Shown here: piece by piece, positions 8,669-16,414 of the stretch
How the letters are laid out: each line of letters begins with the position of its first letter
Position numbering within the stretch: position 1 is the first letter of the stretch
Source: Lachnospira sp. UBA2821
GTDB lineage: Bacteria > Bacillota > Clostridia > Lachnospirales > Lachnospiraceae
Reading direction: 5' to 3'
NCBI GenBank assembly: GCA_002351535.1
Contig: DEGR01000004.1
Coordinates: 1 to 21,895, forward strand
Length of the DNA stretch: 21,895 nt
Translations under genes and position numbers: made by a program
Notes under the pieces: model-generated
Databases searched by the model: none
What the model was told of the DNA's origin: nothing
What the model saw: only the letters and a program-made list of their open reading frames with translations

Positions 8669-9733
8669 TTACCTTTCATTCCAATGCATAAGTTCATTCT
8701 CTAGAGCTTCTAAAAGCTCACTCTCCGGCATCTTTCTTATTATTTCTCCTTTTTTGATAAGAAGTCCTTCTCCAATTCCACCGGCAATTCCTATATCGGC
8801 TTCTCTAGCCTCACCCGGACCATTAACAACACAGCCCATAACTGCAACCTTAATATTTAAATCACTATATTTTTCTACCATTTTTTCCACTTTATTGGCA
8901 AGTCCTATAAGGTCTATCTGTGTTCTTCCACATGTCGGACATGACACAACAGATATACCGTTTTTTCTTAGTCCGAGGGTGCTAAGAATCTTCTTTGCAG
9001 AACGTATCTCTTCTTCAGGTGCTCCTGTAAGTGATACTCTTATCGTATCTCCTATTCCTTCATTAAGGATAATTCCAAGTCCTACTGCTGATTTGATGTT
9101 ACCTGAATATAATGTACCTGACTCTGTTATTCCGACATGAAGAGGATACTTTGTACATTCTGCCATCTTCTTATGTGCAGCCACGCACATAGGCACATCA
9201 GAAGATTTAATACTTATAACTATATTATCATAATCGCAATCCTCTATCATTTTCACTTTATCCAAAGCACTTTCTACGATTCCTTCAGCGGTAACTTTTC
9301 CATATTTTTCTAAAATACTTTTTTCAAGAGAGCCACTGTTTACACCTACGCGTATAGGAACATTTCTCTCTTTTGCCTTACTGACAACAGCCCTGACATT
9401 ATCAACGCCGCCGATATTTCCCGGATTAATTCTTATCTTGTCTGCCCCATTTTCTATTGCTGCAATTGCAAGACGGTAATCAAAATGAATATCTGCAACA
9501 AGAGGAATATTTATCTGTGACTTAATGTCCTTAAGTGCCTTTGCAGCTTCCATAGTAGGGACAGCGCATCTTATAATATCACACCCTGCCGCCTGAAGCT
9601 GTCTTATCTGTGAAACTGTATCTTTAACATTTTCAGTTTTTGTATTTGTCATCGACTGTATAAGAATCGGATTGCCTCCACCAATTCTTCTGTCACCTAT
9701 ATTTATCACTTTCGTACTTTCTCTATGCAACAT
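8669..9733 (-). CDS. ispG: 4-hydroxy-3-methylbut-2-en-1-yl diphosphate synthase (IspG/GcpE)
   Basis: A 354-residue enzyme of the MEP isoprenoid pathway that converts methylerythritol cyclodiphosphate to HMBPP using a [4Fe-4S] cluster. The N-terminal TIM-barrel begins with VINIGDRRIGGGNPILIQSM. The cluster ligands are visible as C265-P-T-C268, C301 and E308 within GCVVNGPGEAREADIG. The length fits the short bacterial form without the plant insert. The ATG has GGAGG eight nt upstream. It sits between rseP (52-nt gap) and polC (9-nt gap) in the same transcription unit as dxr, another MEP pathway gene. Confidence 0.97.
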   Translation of the reverse strand: MLHRESTKVINIGDRRIGGGNPILIQSMTNTKTENVKDTVSQIRQLQAAGCDIIRCAVPTMEAAKALKDIKSQINIPLVADIHFDYRLAIAAIENGADKIRINPGNIGGVDNVRAVVSKAKERNVPIRVGVNSGSLEKSILEKYGKVTAEGIVESALDKVKMIEDCDYDNIVISIKSSDVPMCVAAHKKMAECTKYPLHVGITESGTLYSGNIKSAVGLGIILNEGIGDTIRVSLTGAPEEEIRSAKKILSTLGLRKNGISVVSCPTCGRTQIDLIGLANKVEKMVEKYSDLNIKVAVMGCVVNGPGEAREADIGIAGGIGEGLLIKKGEIIRKMPESELLEALENELMHWNER

Positions 9734-9785
9734 ACATCATTCCTCCTGCCTTCCGTCTCTTTATACAAAGCTTTACTTTTACCGG

Positions 9786-11063
9786 CTACATCAGTTTCTT
9801 AATATCATTAAATAATACAAATACCATAAATATCATCAGTATTGCCATTCCTATCATATGCACTATGGCCTCTTTTTCCTTTGGAACAGGTTTTCTTCTT
9901 ATTACTTCTATAAAACAGAATATAAGTCTTCCCCCGTCTAATGCCGGGAATGGAAGCAGATTCATTACTCCAAGGTTAACACTAAACAATACTGTAAGAT
10001 ATGCTATATTAATAAATACAAGAAATGCACCCTCACTCTTTGTCTCCTGATATGCATCATTAACAATATTAGCTATTCCTACAGGTCCTGATACATTGTT
10101 CATGCTAAGTTTTCCTGTCACAAGCATTTTAAGGCTCTTGAATACAGACTCCGTGTCATATCTCATCTCTGTAAAACTATATCTTAACGTTCCGAGTGCG
10201 CCCGTTTTTACTCTTCCTGTATTATATGAAATATTAATTGTATAAGTTTTTCCGGGTTTTATCTTCTTCTCAATAATCTTATCTCCATGCTTAACCTTGA
10301 TAGTTATCTCTTCCCCGGTCAATGGAGATTTGTCAAGATACTCTGCAATTTCCTTACCTGTGCTAATCTTTTTGCCATCTAATTCTACAATGATGTCTCC
10401 GGTTTGGATTCCTGCCTTTTCAACAGAACTCTTGTCTGCTACGGCTGTTATCTCTGCCTCTTTGTCATCAGCATAAAAACTTACTCCCATAGTATACTTC
10501 GCAACCGGCTTTATCTTTGTAGTGTATTCTTTACCATTTCTTTCATACTTAACAGTAACAGGTTTATCCGTTACAGGGTCACAATACATTTTAAGGAATA
10601 AGTCCCTCGCAATAACAATCTTCTCTCCGTCAAATTCTTTAATGACATCCCCCTTTTTTAATCCTGCATCAGCAACAGGTGTTCCTTTTTCAACGTCTGC
10701 AATGTAACATGGGTCATACCCCATAGTTCCAATAATAATAACTGATAATATAAATGCAAGTATAAAGTTAAATACAGGTCCTGCTGCAAGAACCACTATT
10801 CTTGCCCACACACTTGCATTATTAAATGCCTTTTCATTATCTGCAACATCTTCGTCTTCCCCAAGCATCTGGCATGAACCACCAAACGGAATAAGTTTCC
10901 ACGAATATATTGTGTCTCCTTTTTCAAACTTAATAAGTCTCGGACCCATTCCTATGGAAAATTCCACAACACCTATTCCATTCTTCTTAGCCATTATAAA
11001 ATGTCCAAACTCATGCACAAATACCAATACACTGAATACCAATATTGTTAATATTATACTCAT
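9786..11063 (-). CDS. rseP: RIP metalloprotease RseP/RasP (site-2 protease, M50)
   Basis: A 425-residue intramembrane zinc protease of the cytoplasmic membrane, close to B. subtilis RasP (about 420). Relatives cut anti-sigma factors and leftover signal peptides. The first helix carries H17-E-F-G-H21, with H17, E18 and H21 as the zinc/catalytic residues. Two PDZ domains follow (about 125-195 and 205-270; VADAGLKKGDVI and VEKAGIQTGDII). The second catalytic motif is NLLPFPALDGGRL with the aspartate near 376, and a last helix ends the chain. The ATG has GGAGG six nt upstream. Two tandem PDZ domains are the RseP form rather than the single-PDZ form common in some Firmicutes. It lies between dxr and ispG. 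Confidence 0.96.
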   Translation of the reverse strand: MSIILTILVFSVLVFVHEFGHFIMAKKNGIGVVEFSIGMGPRLIKFEKGDTIYSWKLIPFGGSCQMLGEDEDVADNEKAFNNASVWARIVVLAAGPVFNFILAFILSVIIIGTMGYDPCYIADVEKGTPVADAGLKKGDVIKEFDGEKIVIARDLFLKMYCDPVTDKPVTVKYERNGKEYTTKIKPVAKYTMGVSFYADDKEAEITAVADKSSVEKAGIQTGDIIVELDGKKISTGKEIAEYLDKSPLTGEEITIKVKHGDKIIEKKIKPGKTYTINISYNTGRVKTGALGTLRYSFTEMRYDTESVFKSLKMLVTGKLSMNNVSGPVGIANIVNDAYQETKSEGAFLVFINIAYLTVLFSVNLGVMNLLPFPALDGGRLIFCFIEVIRRKPVPKEKEAIVHMIGMAILMIFMVFVLFNDIKKLM

Positions 11064-11104
11064 TAAAAACCTCCATTGCTTAATCTGTAATATCTTAAAA
11101 TATC

Positions 11105-12256
11105 TTACATATATTTTTCTTCGATATAATCATATGTATCCTTTTCTATAGACAATATTTCATCCAATGACGGATTATGAATTAATTTATGTCTGTTCAT
11201 GCAATCTTCCATAATATCCGTAATTGTAAGAAATGCTATCTTTCTGTTAAGAAACAGACTTACTGCTTTTTCATTAGAAGCATTCATTACTGTCGGCATA
11301 CTTCCGCCTGTTTTACCTGCTTCTCTCGCCAATGCAAGACCTCTGAAATTATCCATATCAGGTATCTCGAACTGAATCTGTTTTAATACAGAAAAATCAA
11401 CTCTGTCACCTGCAAGCATTTTTCTGTCCGGATAATAAAGTGCATACTGTATAGGCAGTTTCATATCAGGAGTTCCAAGCTGTGCAATTATCGCACCGTC
11501 AACATATTCTACCATGGAATGAATAAGACTTTGTGGCTGTACAACCACCTCTATGTCATCTATATCAACATCAAACAACCATTTTGCCTCAATTATCTCA
11601 AGTCCCTTGTTGACCATCGTGGCTGAATCTATGGTAATCTTTCTGCCCATAGACCAGTTCGGATGATTAAGTGCCTCTTCTAATTTCACACCTTTCATCT
11701 GCTCTCTTGTCCATCCCCTGAACGGTCCGCCCGAAGCAGTAAGCAGAAGTTTACTTACCTGTTCTCTTTTATTTCCCTGCATAGACTGGAATATTGCACT
11801 GTGTTCACTGTCAACAGGCAATATTTTCACTCCCTTATCTGCTGCCATTTTCATAATAATATGTCCCGCAGTCACCAGTGTTTCTTTATTAGCAAGCGCA
11901 ATATCTTTTCCCGCTTCAATCGCTGCAATTGTAGGACATATTCCTATCATTCCGACTACTGCCGACACAACAACTTCTGCTTTATCTATTGAAGCTACAG
12001 CTTTAAGTCCGTCTATTCCTGACATAATCTCAATGTTAATATTATGTCCTTTGAGCCTGTTCTCAAGTTCTTTTGCATCTTCATCACTCCACAGGCTTAC
12101 TAATTCCGGTGAAAATTCCACTATCTGTTTCTCGATAAGGTCAATATTACGCCCTGCGGCTAAAGCAACTACATTTATGTCCCCATTTGCCCTTACTACA
12201 TCAAGTGTCTGTGTTCCAATAGAACCTGTAGAACCAAGTATAGATATATTTTTCAC
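11105..12256 (-). CDS. dxr: 1-deoxy-D-xylulose 5-phosphate reductoisomerase
   Basis: The first committed enzyme of the MEP pathway, which converts DXP to methylerythritol 4-phosphate with NADPH and a divalent metal. The NADPH loop GSTGSIG is at the N-terminus. Central motifs are ANKETLV, the metal site DSEHSAIFQ, the flexible loop TASGGPFRGW, NHPNWSMGRKITIDSATMVNKGLE, and QPQSLIHSMVE. The length of about 383 residues matches the family. An ATG at 12268 is in frame but lacks a ribosome site, whereas GTG 12256 has GGAG six nt upstream, so I favour GTG. It lies 32-44 nt after cdsA and 41 nt before rseP. Confidence 0.96.
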   Translation of the reverse strand: MKNISILGSTGSIGTQTLDVVRANGDINVVALAAGRNIDLIEKQIVEFSPELVSLWSDEDAKELENRLKGHNINIEIMSGIDGLKAVASIDKAEVVVSAVVGMIGICPTIAAIEAGKDIALANKETLVTAGHIIMKMAADKGVKILPVDSEHSAIFQSMQGNKREQVSKLLLTASGGPFRGWTREQMKGVKLEEALNHPNWSMGRKITIDSATMVNKGLEIIEAKWLFDVDIDDIEVVVQPQSLIHSMVEYVDGAIIAQLGTPDMKLPIQYALYYPDRKMLAGDRVDFSVLKQIQFEIPDMDNFRGLALAREAGKTGGSMPTVMNASNEKAVSLFLNRKIAFLTITDIMEDCMNRHKLIHNPSLDEILSIEKDTYDYIEEKYM

Positions 12257-12300
12257 TTTCTTCTCCATTCATACATTTATATTATAATTACATAGTATTT

Positions 12301-13143
12301 TTATTTCATATACTGTATAAGATAAAATATTATAGGTGCTGTAAATATTACACTGTCAAATCTGTCAAGTATTCCACCGTGTCCCGGAATAAGTTTTCCG
12401 TAATCCTTAATATTATAATTACGCTTTATTCCTGATGCAGCAAGATCTCCAACCATTGATATAAGACCTGCAACAGCACATATAACAGGAACCATTATCT
12501 GCGGATCAGTGATTTCACCCATATTACTCTTAAAAACAGTAGCATATATAAATCCTAAAAGAGCCGCTCCAATAACTCCGCCAACCGCTCCTTCGACAGA
12601 TTTCTTAGGACTTAACACAGGTGCCATCTTATGTTTCCCGAACATTACACCCGCAAGATACGCACATGTATCGCATCCCCATGAACATAGGAATATAAGC
12701 CATACGAGGTATATTCCATCTTCCATCATTCTTAACTGATATATATATGACAACATTACCGATACATAAAATAATCCAAAAAATACAAACATTGCCTTAT
12801 CGCAACTATACTTAGGATATGTGAATACATACACGGCCATTATAATCATAAGATATGCTATAAATAATGCCATAAGATGCCCGTCCTTATTGCATCTTAT
12901 CAATATATAATATACAACCGTTGCAATATAACCTATATATGCTATAAATGAATTCCGTATACCAAATACATTATATAACTCTGTTAACCCTATCAGGGAT
13001 ATTATTAATGTTGTCGCAAACAAAACATCTCCACCAAAAGTTATTGTAACTATTGCAACTATTACAAGCACAATGCCGCTTATAAGTCTCTCAAGAAATG
13101 ATTTATTCATCAACTTACTTACTGCAGAAATAAAAATCACCAT
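12301..13143 (-). CDS. cdsA: Phosphatidate cytidylyltransferase (CDP-diglyceride synthase)
   Basis: An integral membrane enzyme of about 280 residues that makes CDP-diacylglycerol from phosphatidic acid and CTP, the branch point of phospholipid synthesis. About seven to eight hydrophobic helices are evident. The family signature lies near the C-terminus: S-G-I-K-R-N-Y-N-I-K-D-Y then PGHGGILDRFDS, with the conserved K-R, I-K-D and D-R-x-D-S residues. The start is uncertain: ATG 13143 has AAAGG only 1 nt away, the next codon GTG (13140) has better spacing, and ATG 13110 is also possible. It follows uppS by about 23 nt. Confidence 0.95.
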   Translation of the reverse strand: MVIFISAVSKLMNKSFLERLISGIVLVIVAIVTITFGGDVLFATTLIISLIGLTELYNVFGIRNSFIAYIGYIATVVYYILIRCNKDGHLMALFIAYLMIIMAVYVFTYPKYSCDKAMFVFFGLFYVSVMLSYIYQLRMMEDGIYLVWLIFLCSWGCDTCAYLAGVMFGKHKMAPVLSPKKSVEGAVGGVIGAALLGFIYATVFKSNMGEITDPQIMVPVICAVAGLISMVGDLAASGIKRNYNIKDYGKLIPGHGGILDRFDSVIFTAPIIFYLIQYMK

Positions 13144-13166
13144 ACCTTTCTATTCCGGTATTATAT

Positions 13167-13886
13167 TTATTCTATAACACCACCATAACGTCTTTCTCTT
13201 CCGTTATATTTTTCTATTGCTTTCTTAAGTTCTTCTTTGTTAAAATCCGGCCACAATACATCCGTAAAATAAAATTCCGTATAAGCAAGCTGCCATAGAA
13301 GATAATTAGACAACCGTTCTTCTCCGCTTGTTCTTATCAGCAAATCCGGGTCAGGTATTCCTCTTGTATCAAGATGTTCTGATATCATCTGCTCTGTTAT
13401 GTCTTCGGGTTTAATCTTTCCATCTGCACACTCAGAGGCTATTTCCGTAACTGCCCTTTTAATTTCATCTCTGCTTCCATAGTTAAGTGCGATTGTGAAA
13501 TTCAATCCCGTATTATTCTCTGATGCTTTCTCAAGTTCATCTATCTTCTGCCTTATGTCATCACTCAATCTGCTTCGTTCACCGATTACCCGGACTTTCA
13601 TGTTATTACTGTTTGCCCTCTTTATGCAGTCCCTAAGATAATTACGCAGAAGTTTCATAATTGCACCAACTTCACTTTCAGGTCTGCTCCAGTTTTCCGT
13701 TGAAAATGCATATACCGTAAGATATTTTATACCCAGGCTGTCTGCATCCTCACATATCTGCTCAACCGTTTTTGCCCCCTGGACATGTCCCATGTTTCTT
13801 GGCATAAGCCTTTTCTTTGCCCATCTGCCATTGCCATCAAGTATTATAGCTACATGCTGTGGTATTCTGTATTCTTTTTCAGCCAT
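13167..13886 (-). CDS. uppS: Isoprenyl transferase (undecaprenyl diphosphate synthase-like)
   Basis: A cis-prenyltransferase that elongates farnesyl diphosphate with isopentenyl diphosphate to the C55 lipid carrier for cell-wall precursors. The N-terminal HVAIILDGNGRWAKKR carries catalytic D17; GHVQGAKTV and YAFSTENWSRP follow; the C-terminal DLLIRTSGEERLSNYLLWQ and the TEFYFTDVLWPDF block complete the family pattern. The reading frame is open upstream to 13958, but that extension runs through a hairpin and has no family homology. ATG 13886 (GAGAGGG just upstream) gives 239 residues, the usual length. An 89-bp gap to frr contains a strong hairpin. Confidence 0.96.
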   Translation of the reverse strand: MAEKEYRIPQHVAIILDGNGRWAKKRLMPRNMGHVQGAKTVEQICEDADSLGIKYLTVYAFSTENWSRPESEVGAIMKLLRNYLRDCIKRANSNNMKVRVIGERSRLSDDIRQKIDELEKASENNTGLNFTIALNYGSRDEIKRAVTEIASECADGKIKPEDITEQMISEHLDTRGIPDPDLLIRTSGEERLSNYLLWQLAYTEFYFTDVLWPDFNKEELKKAIEKYNGRERRYGGVIE

Positions 13887-13913
13887 AGTCCCTCTCAATC
13901 TTAATCCTATTAT

Positions 13914-13953
13914 GCGAAAAAATAGGGAAATACCTATTCCCCCATTTTTTCGC
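13914..13953 (-). promoter_or_regulatory. Long hairpin in the frr-uppS spacer
   Basis: A 40-bp near-perfect palindrome with 19-nt arms. In the minus-strand (sense) transcript the only two non-Watson-Crick positions are G-U pairs, so the RNA pairs fully, with a small opened loop around the centre. It ends 27 nt before the uppS ATG. It lacks a trailing U-run after the stem, so a processing, stability or attenuation role is more likely than simple termination. Confidence 0.6.
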
Positions 13954-13975
13954 AACATTTATTCTGCATTATAAT

Positions 13976-14527
13976 TTACACTGTCAGTATCTCTTTAGTC
14001 TTATTTTCTACAACACTGTCAACTTCAGCAATATATTTATCTGTAAGTTTCTGGATTTTATCTTCTGCCTGTTTGATTTCATCCTCAGAAGTATCATTTT
14101 CTTTACCGTATTTCTTAATATAATCGTTGGCGTCTCTTCGTATATTACGCACTGCTACTTTAGAACTCTCTCCCTTTTTCTTAACATCCTTCGCAAGTTC
14201 TTTTCTTCTTTCCTCTGTAAGCTCCGGAAATACAAGCCTTACCATCTTACCGTCGTTAGTTGGTGTAAGTCCAAGGTCAGATGTAAGGATTGCCTTCTCT
14301 ATATCTTTGATAAGACTTGCTTCCCATGGCTGAATCTGAATCATTCTTGCCTCTGGAACAGATACATTTGCAACCTGCTGTAATGGTGTTGGTGTTCCAT
14401 AATAATCAACTTTTATCTTATCAAGAATTCGTGGGTTAGCACGTCCTGCTCTTATTGTTGCAAGCTCTGCCTGAAGGTTCTCCACTGATTTTTCCATTTT
14501 TTCTTCAAACTGTTTTAAATCTTCCAT
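13976..14527 (-). CDS. frr: Ribosome recycling factor
   Basis: A 183-residue protein (family usually 185) that splits post-termination ribosomes together with EF-G. It shows the standard three-helix-bundle/hinge pattern: TIRAGRANPRILDKIKVDYYGTPTPLQQVANVSVPEARMIQIQPWE, then SDLGLTPTNDGKMVRLVFPELTEERRKEL and KVAVRNIRRDAND. The ATG has AAAGGA upstream. It is preceded by pyrH with a 39-bp gap, the near-universal pyrH-frr pairing. Confidence 0.98.
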   Translation of the reverse strand: MEDLKQFEEKMEKSVENLQAELATIRAGRANPRILDKIKVDYYGTPTPLQQVANVSVPEARMIQIQPWEASLIKDIEKAILTSDLGLTPTNDGKMVRLVFPELTEERRKELAKDVKKKGESSKVAVRNIRRDANDYIKKYGKENDTSEDEIKQAEDKIQKLTDKYIAEVDSVVENKTKEILTV

Positions 14528-14566
14528 TGTATATTTTCCTTTCTCTGTATCATATTCTTTTAGACA

Positions 14567-15271
14567 TTATACCAATATTTTTGTTCCTGTAAAGTCTCCA
14601 TTTACTGCATTTACTATACTGTTTTTCTCATTCAGCCCAAATATTTTCATTGGCATTTTATTTTCCATGCATAAAACCGATGCTGCAAGATCAATAACTC
14701 CAAGCTTGTTGTCTATTATTTCCTGAATCGTTAATGTTTCGTATTTTTTAGCATCAGGATTTTTGGCCGGATCACTGTCATATACACCATCTACTGCTTT
14801 TGCTGCAAGTATGCAGTCTGCTTCTATCTCAACAGCTCTTAATACCATTCCCACATCTGTTGAAAAATATGGATGACCTATTCCACCTGCAAAAAATACA
14901 ACCATATTTTTTGAGAAATATTTATTTGCCCTGTCTTTTGAAAAAAGCTTTGTAAATGAACCACATTCAAACGGTGTAAGAACCTGTGTCATCATACCTT
15001 CTGTTCTGAATATTTCTGACACATATATGCAGTTCATAACTGTTGCCAGCATTCCTATTGCGTCAGCTTTTGTTCTGTCGATTTTTTCACTCGTTCTTCC
15101 TCTCCAGAAATTACCTCCGCCTATTACTATACCTACCTGAACACCACTATCAACAAGTGTCTTAACCTGCTTTGCAACTCCTACAACCGTAGCTTCATCA
15201 AAACCTGTCTTTTTATCACCCGCAAGTGCTTCACCACTTAATTTTAATAAAACCCTGTTTAATTTTTCCAT
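14567..15271 (-). CDS. pyrH: Uridylate (UMP) kinase
   Basis: An amino-acid-kinase-fold enzyme that phosphorylates UMP to UDP in pyrimidine nucleotide supply. The phosphate loop begins RVLLKLSGEAL with K near residue 9. GIVIGGGNFWRG and DRTKADAIGMLATVMNC follow, then GGIGHPYFSTD and AAKAVDGVYDSDPAKNP. It is 234 residues from the chosen start. ATG 15283 is in frame, but ATG 15271 has GGAG six nt upstream and fits other PyrH N-termini. A possible promoter in the 55-nt gap after the bactofilin gene could uncouple pyrH-frr from the envelope genes upstream. Confidence 0.97.
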   Translation of the reverse strand: MEKLNRVLLKLSGEALAGDKKTGFDEATVVGVAKQVKTLVDSGVQVGIVIGGGNFWRGRTSEKIDRTKADAIGMLATVMNCIYVSEIFRTEGMMTQVLTPFECGSFTKLFSKDRANKYFSKNMVVFFAGGIGHPYFSTDVGMVLRAVEIEADCILAAKAVDGVYDSDPAKNPDAKKYETLTIQEIIDNKLGVIDLAASVLCMENKMPMKIFGLNEKNSIVNAVNGDFTGTKILV

Positions 15272-15310
15272 TGCTTTCTCCATTTCTGTTAATCTTATTT
15301 TTTAATAATA

Positions 15311-15338
15311 ATTATATAGAACTATATTATTTTGCAAA
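15311..15338 (-). promoter_or_regulatory. Possible internal promoter upstream of pyrH
   Basis: Minus strand TTTGCA (15333-15338), 16-nt spacer, TATAAT (15311-15316). The -35 matches poorly and overlaps the last codons of the bactofilin gene. The -10 is perfect but the area is AT-rich, so this could be chance. Confidence 0.4.
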
Positions 15339-16394
15339 TGTTTTATCAAACAATGCAGCATAGTCAATCTCTGCATAGCACTGTGAAACCGAACCTTCAA
15401 TAGCTGCTCCATTATTAATCTGTACCGAACGTGAACGGATATTTCCCTGTACCACTGCTGTTCCGTCAACTATGACAGGACCATGAACGTCTATATCGCC
15501 CTTTACTGCTCCGGCTATTACTGCTGATGTTCCATACACATTTCCAATAATAATCGAGCCGCTTCCGACTTTTATACTTCCGTCAGAAGTAACATCCCCA
15601 TCAACTTTTGCATTGTTTGTATATACTTCAGCAGCTCTTGAAGCACCTACAACTGTTCCACATATTACAAGCTTGCCTCTGCATGCAACATTTCCTTTGA
15701 TTTTACCATACACATTCATAGAACCTTCAGCTATTATATTACCATCAACTGCTGTTCCTTTAGTAATCTCTGTAACCTCATCTGCTGCAGCATCCTGTGT
15801 GTTTGTATTACCTGCTGCTATCTCATTTTTTTCCATTATATTCCTCTTTCCTCTTAAAGCATCTTTAGTAGCCTCATTCTCGGCTTCCTGCTCCTGCACT
15901 TTCTCTTCTTTTTCGTCTGTTTCTTCTTCATCAGCGGCAGTCACTTTATCAAGTGTCTCTGACACAACATCCGTCTCCACTTTTTCTTCCGGCTCTTCTG
16001 CCGTATCCGTCTCCGCATCTTCTTCTATATCATCTGTCTGTTCTTTGTCCGGCACATTATCTTCGGAATCAATGCTTTCATCTTCTTCTGAAACATCAGC
16101 CAAATCATTTTCAACTTCATCCGCACTGATTGTCTCTTCCAAATCCGCCACACCGGAATCCTCAACAACTGTCTCATCTACATCTACAGGCTCTTTCACA
16201 TCATCTTCGGCAATAAGCTGTTTTAGAAGTTCCATGTCTTCATCACTGTCAGGCTCAACCACGTCACCTTCTACTTTAGGCAGCTTTTCTTTGACCTCTT
16301 TTTCTTTCTCTGTCATCTTCTTTAATTCTTCATCTGCGACCAGTTCATTAACTGCCTGTGATAAATCGCTTTTAAAGTCCTTAAAAAATCCCAT
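15327..16394 (-). CDS. Bactofilin-family protein with long acidic N-terminal extension
   Basis: A 355-residue protein. The C-terminal 145 residues (from about 210) are a bactofilin (polymer-forming cytoskeletal) domain, seen as regularly spaced G-x-V/I repeats: TAVDGNIIAEGSMNVYGKI, VCGTV-type turns, VDGDVTSDGSIKVG and VKGDIDVHGPVIVDG. This pattern predicts a right-handed beta-helix that polymerises without nucleotide. The first 20 residues (MGFFKDFKSDLSQAVNEL) could form an amphipathic membrane-binding helix. Residues about 35-195 are strongly acidic and low-complexity (D/E/V/T-rich), unusual for bactofilins, which normally have short tails. The ATG has GGAGG six nt upstream. It lies 20 nt after the deacetylase gene and probably works with it in envelope shaping (inference). 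Confidence 0.85.
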   Translation of the reverse strand: MGFFKDFKSDLSQAVNELVADEELKKMTEKEKEVKEKLPKVEGDVVEPDSDEDMELLKQLIAEDDVKEPVDVDETVVEDSGVADLEETISADEVENDLADVSEEDESIDSEDNVPDKEQTDDIEEDAETDTAEEPEEKVETDVVSETLDKVTAADEEETDEKEEKVQEQEAENEATKDALRGKRNIMEKNEIAAGNTNTQDAAADEVTEITKGTAVDGNIIAEGSMNVYGKIKGNVACRGKLVICGTVVGASRAAEVYTNNAKVDGDVTSDGSIKVGSGSIIIGNVYGTSAVIAGAVKGDIDVHGPVIVDGTAVVQGNIRSRSVQINNGAAIEGSVSQCYAEIDYAALFDKTFAK

Positions 16395-16414
16395 CTTATT
16401 CCTCCATATCCTTT

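Noticed and set aside
8586..9140. 184-codon plus-strand open frame opposite ispG and the polC start
   Set aside because: Antisense to well-recognised ispG; no ribosome site and no family resemblance.
13887..13958. 24-residue N-terminal extension of UppS
   Set aside because: The added residues are encoded by the hairpin region, have no family homology and lack a ribosome site at the upstream ATG.
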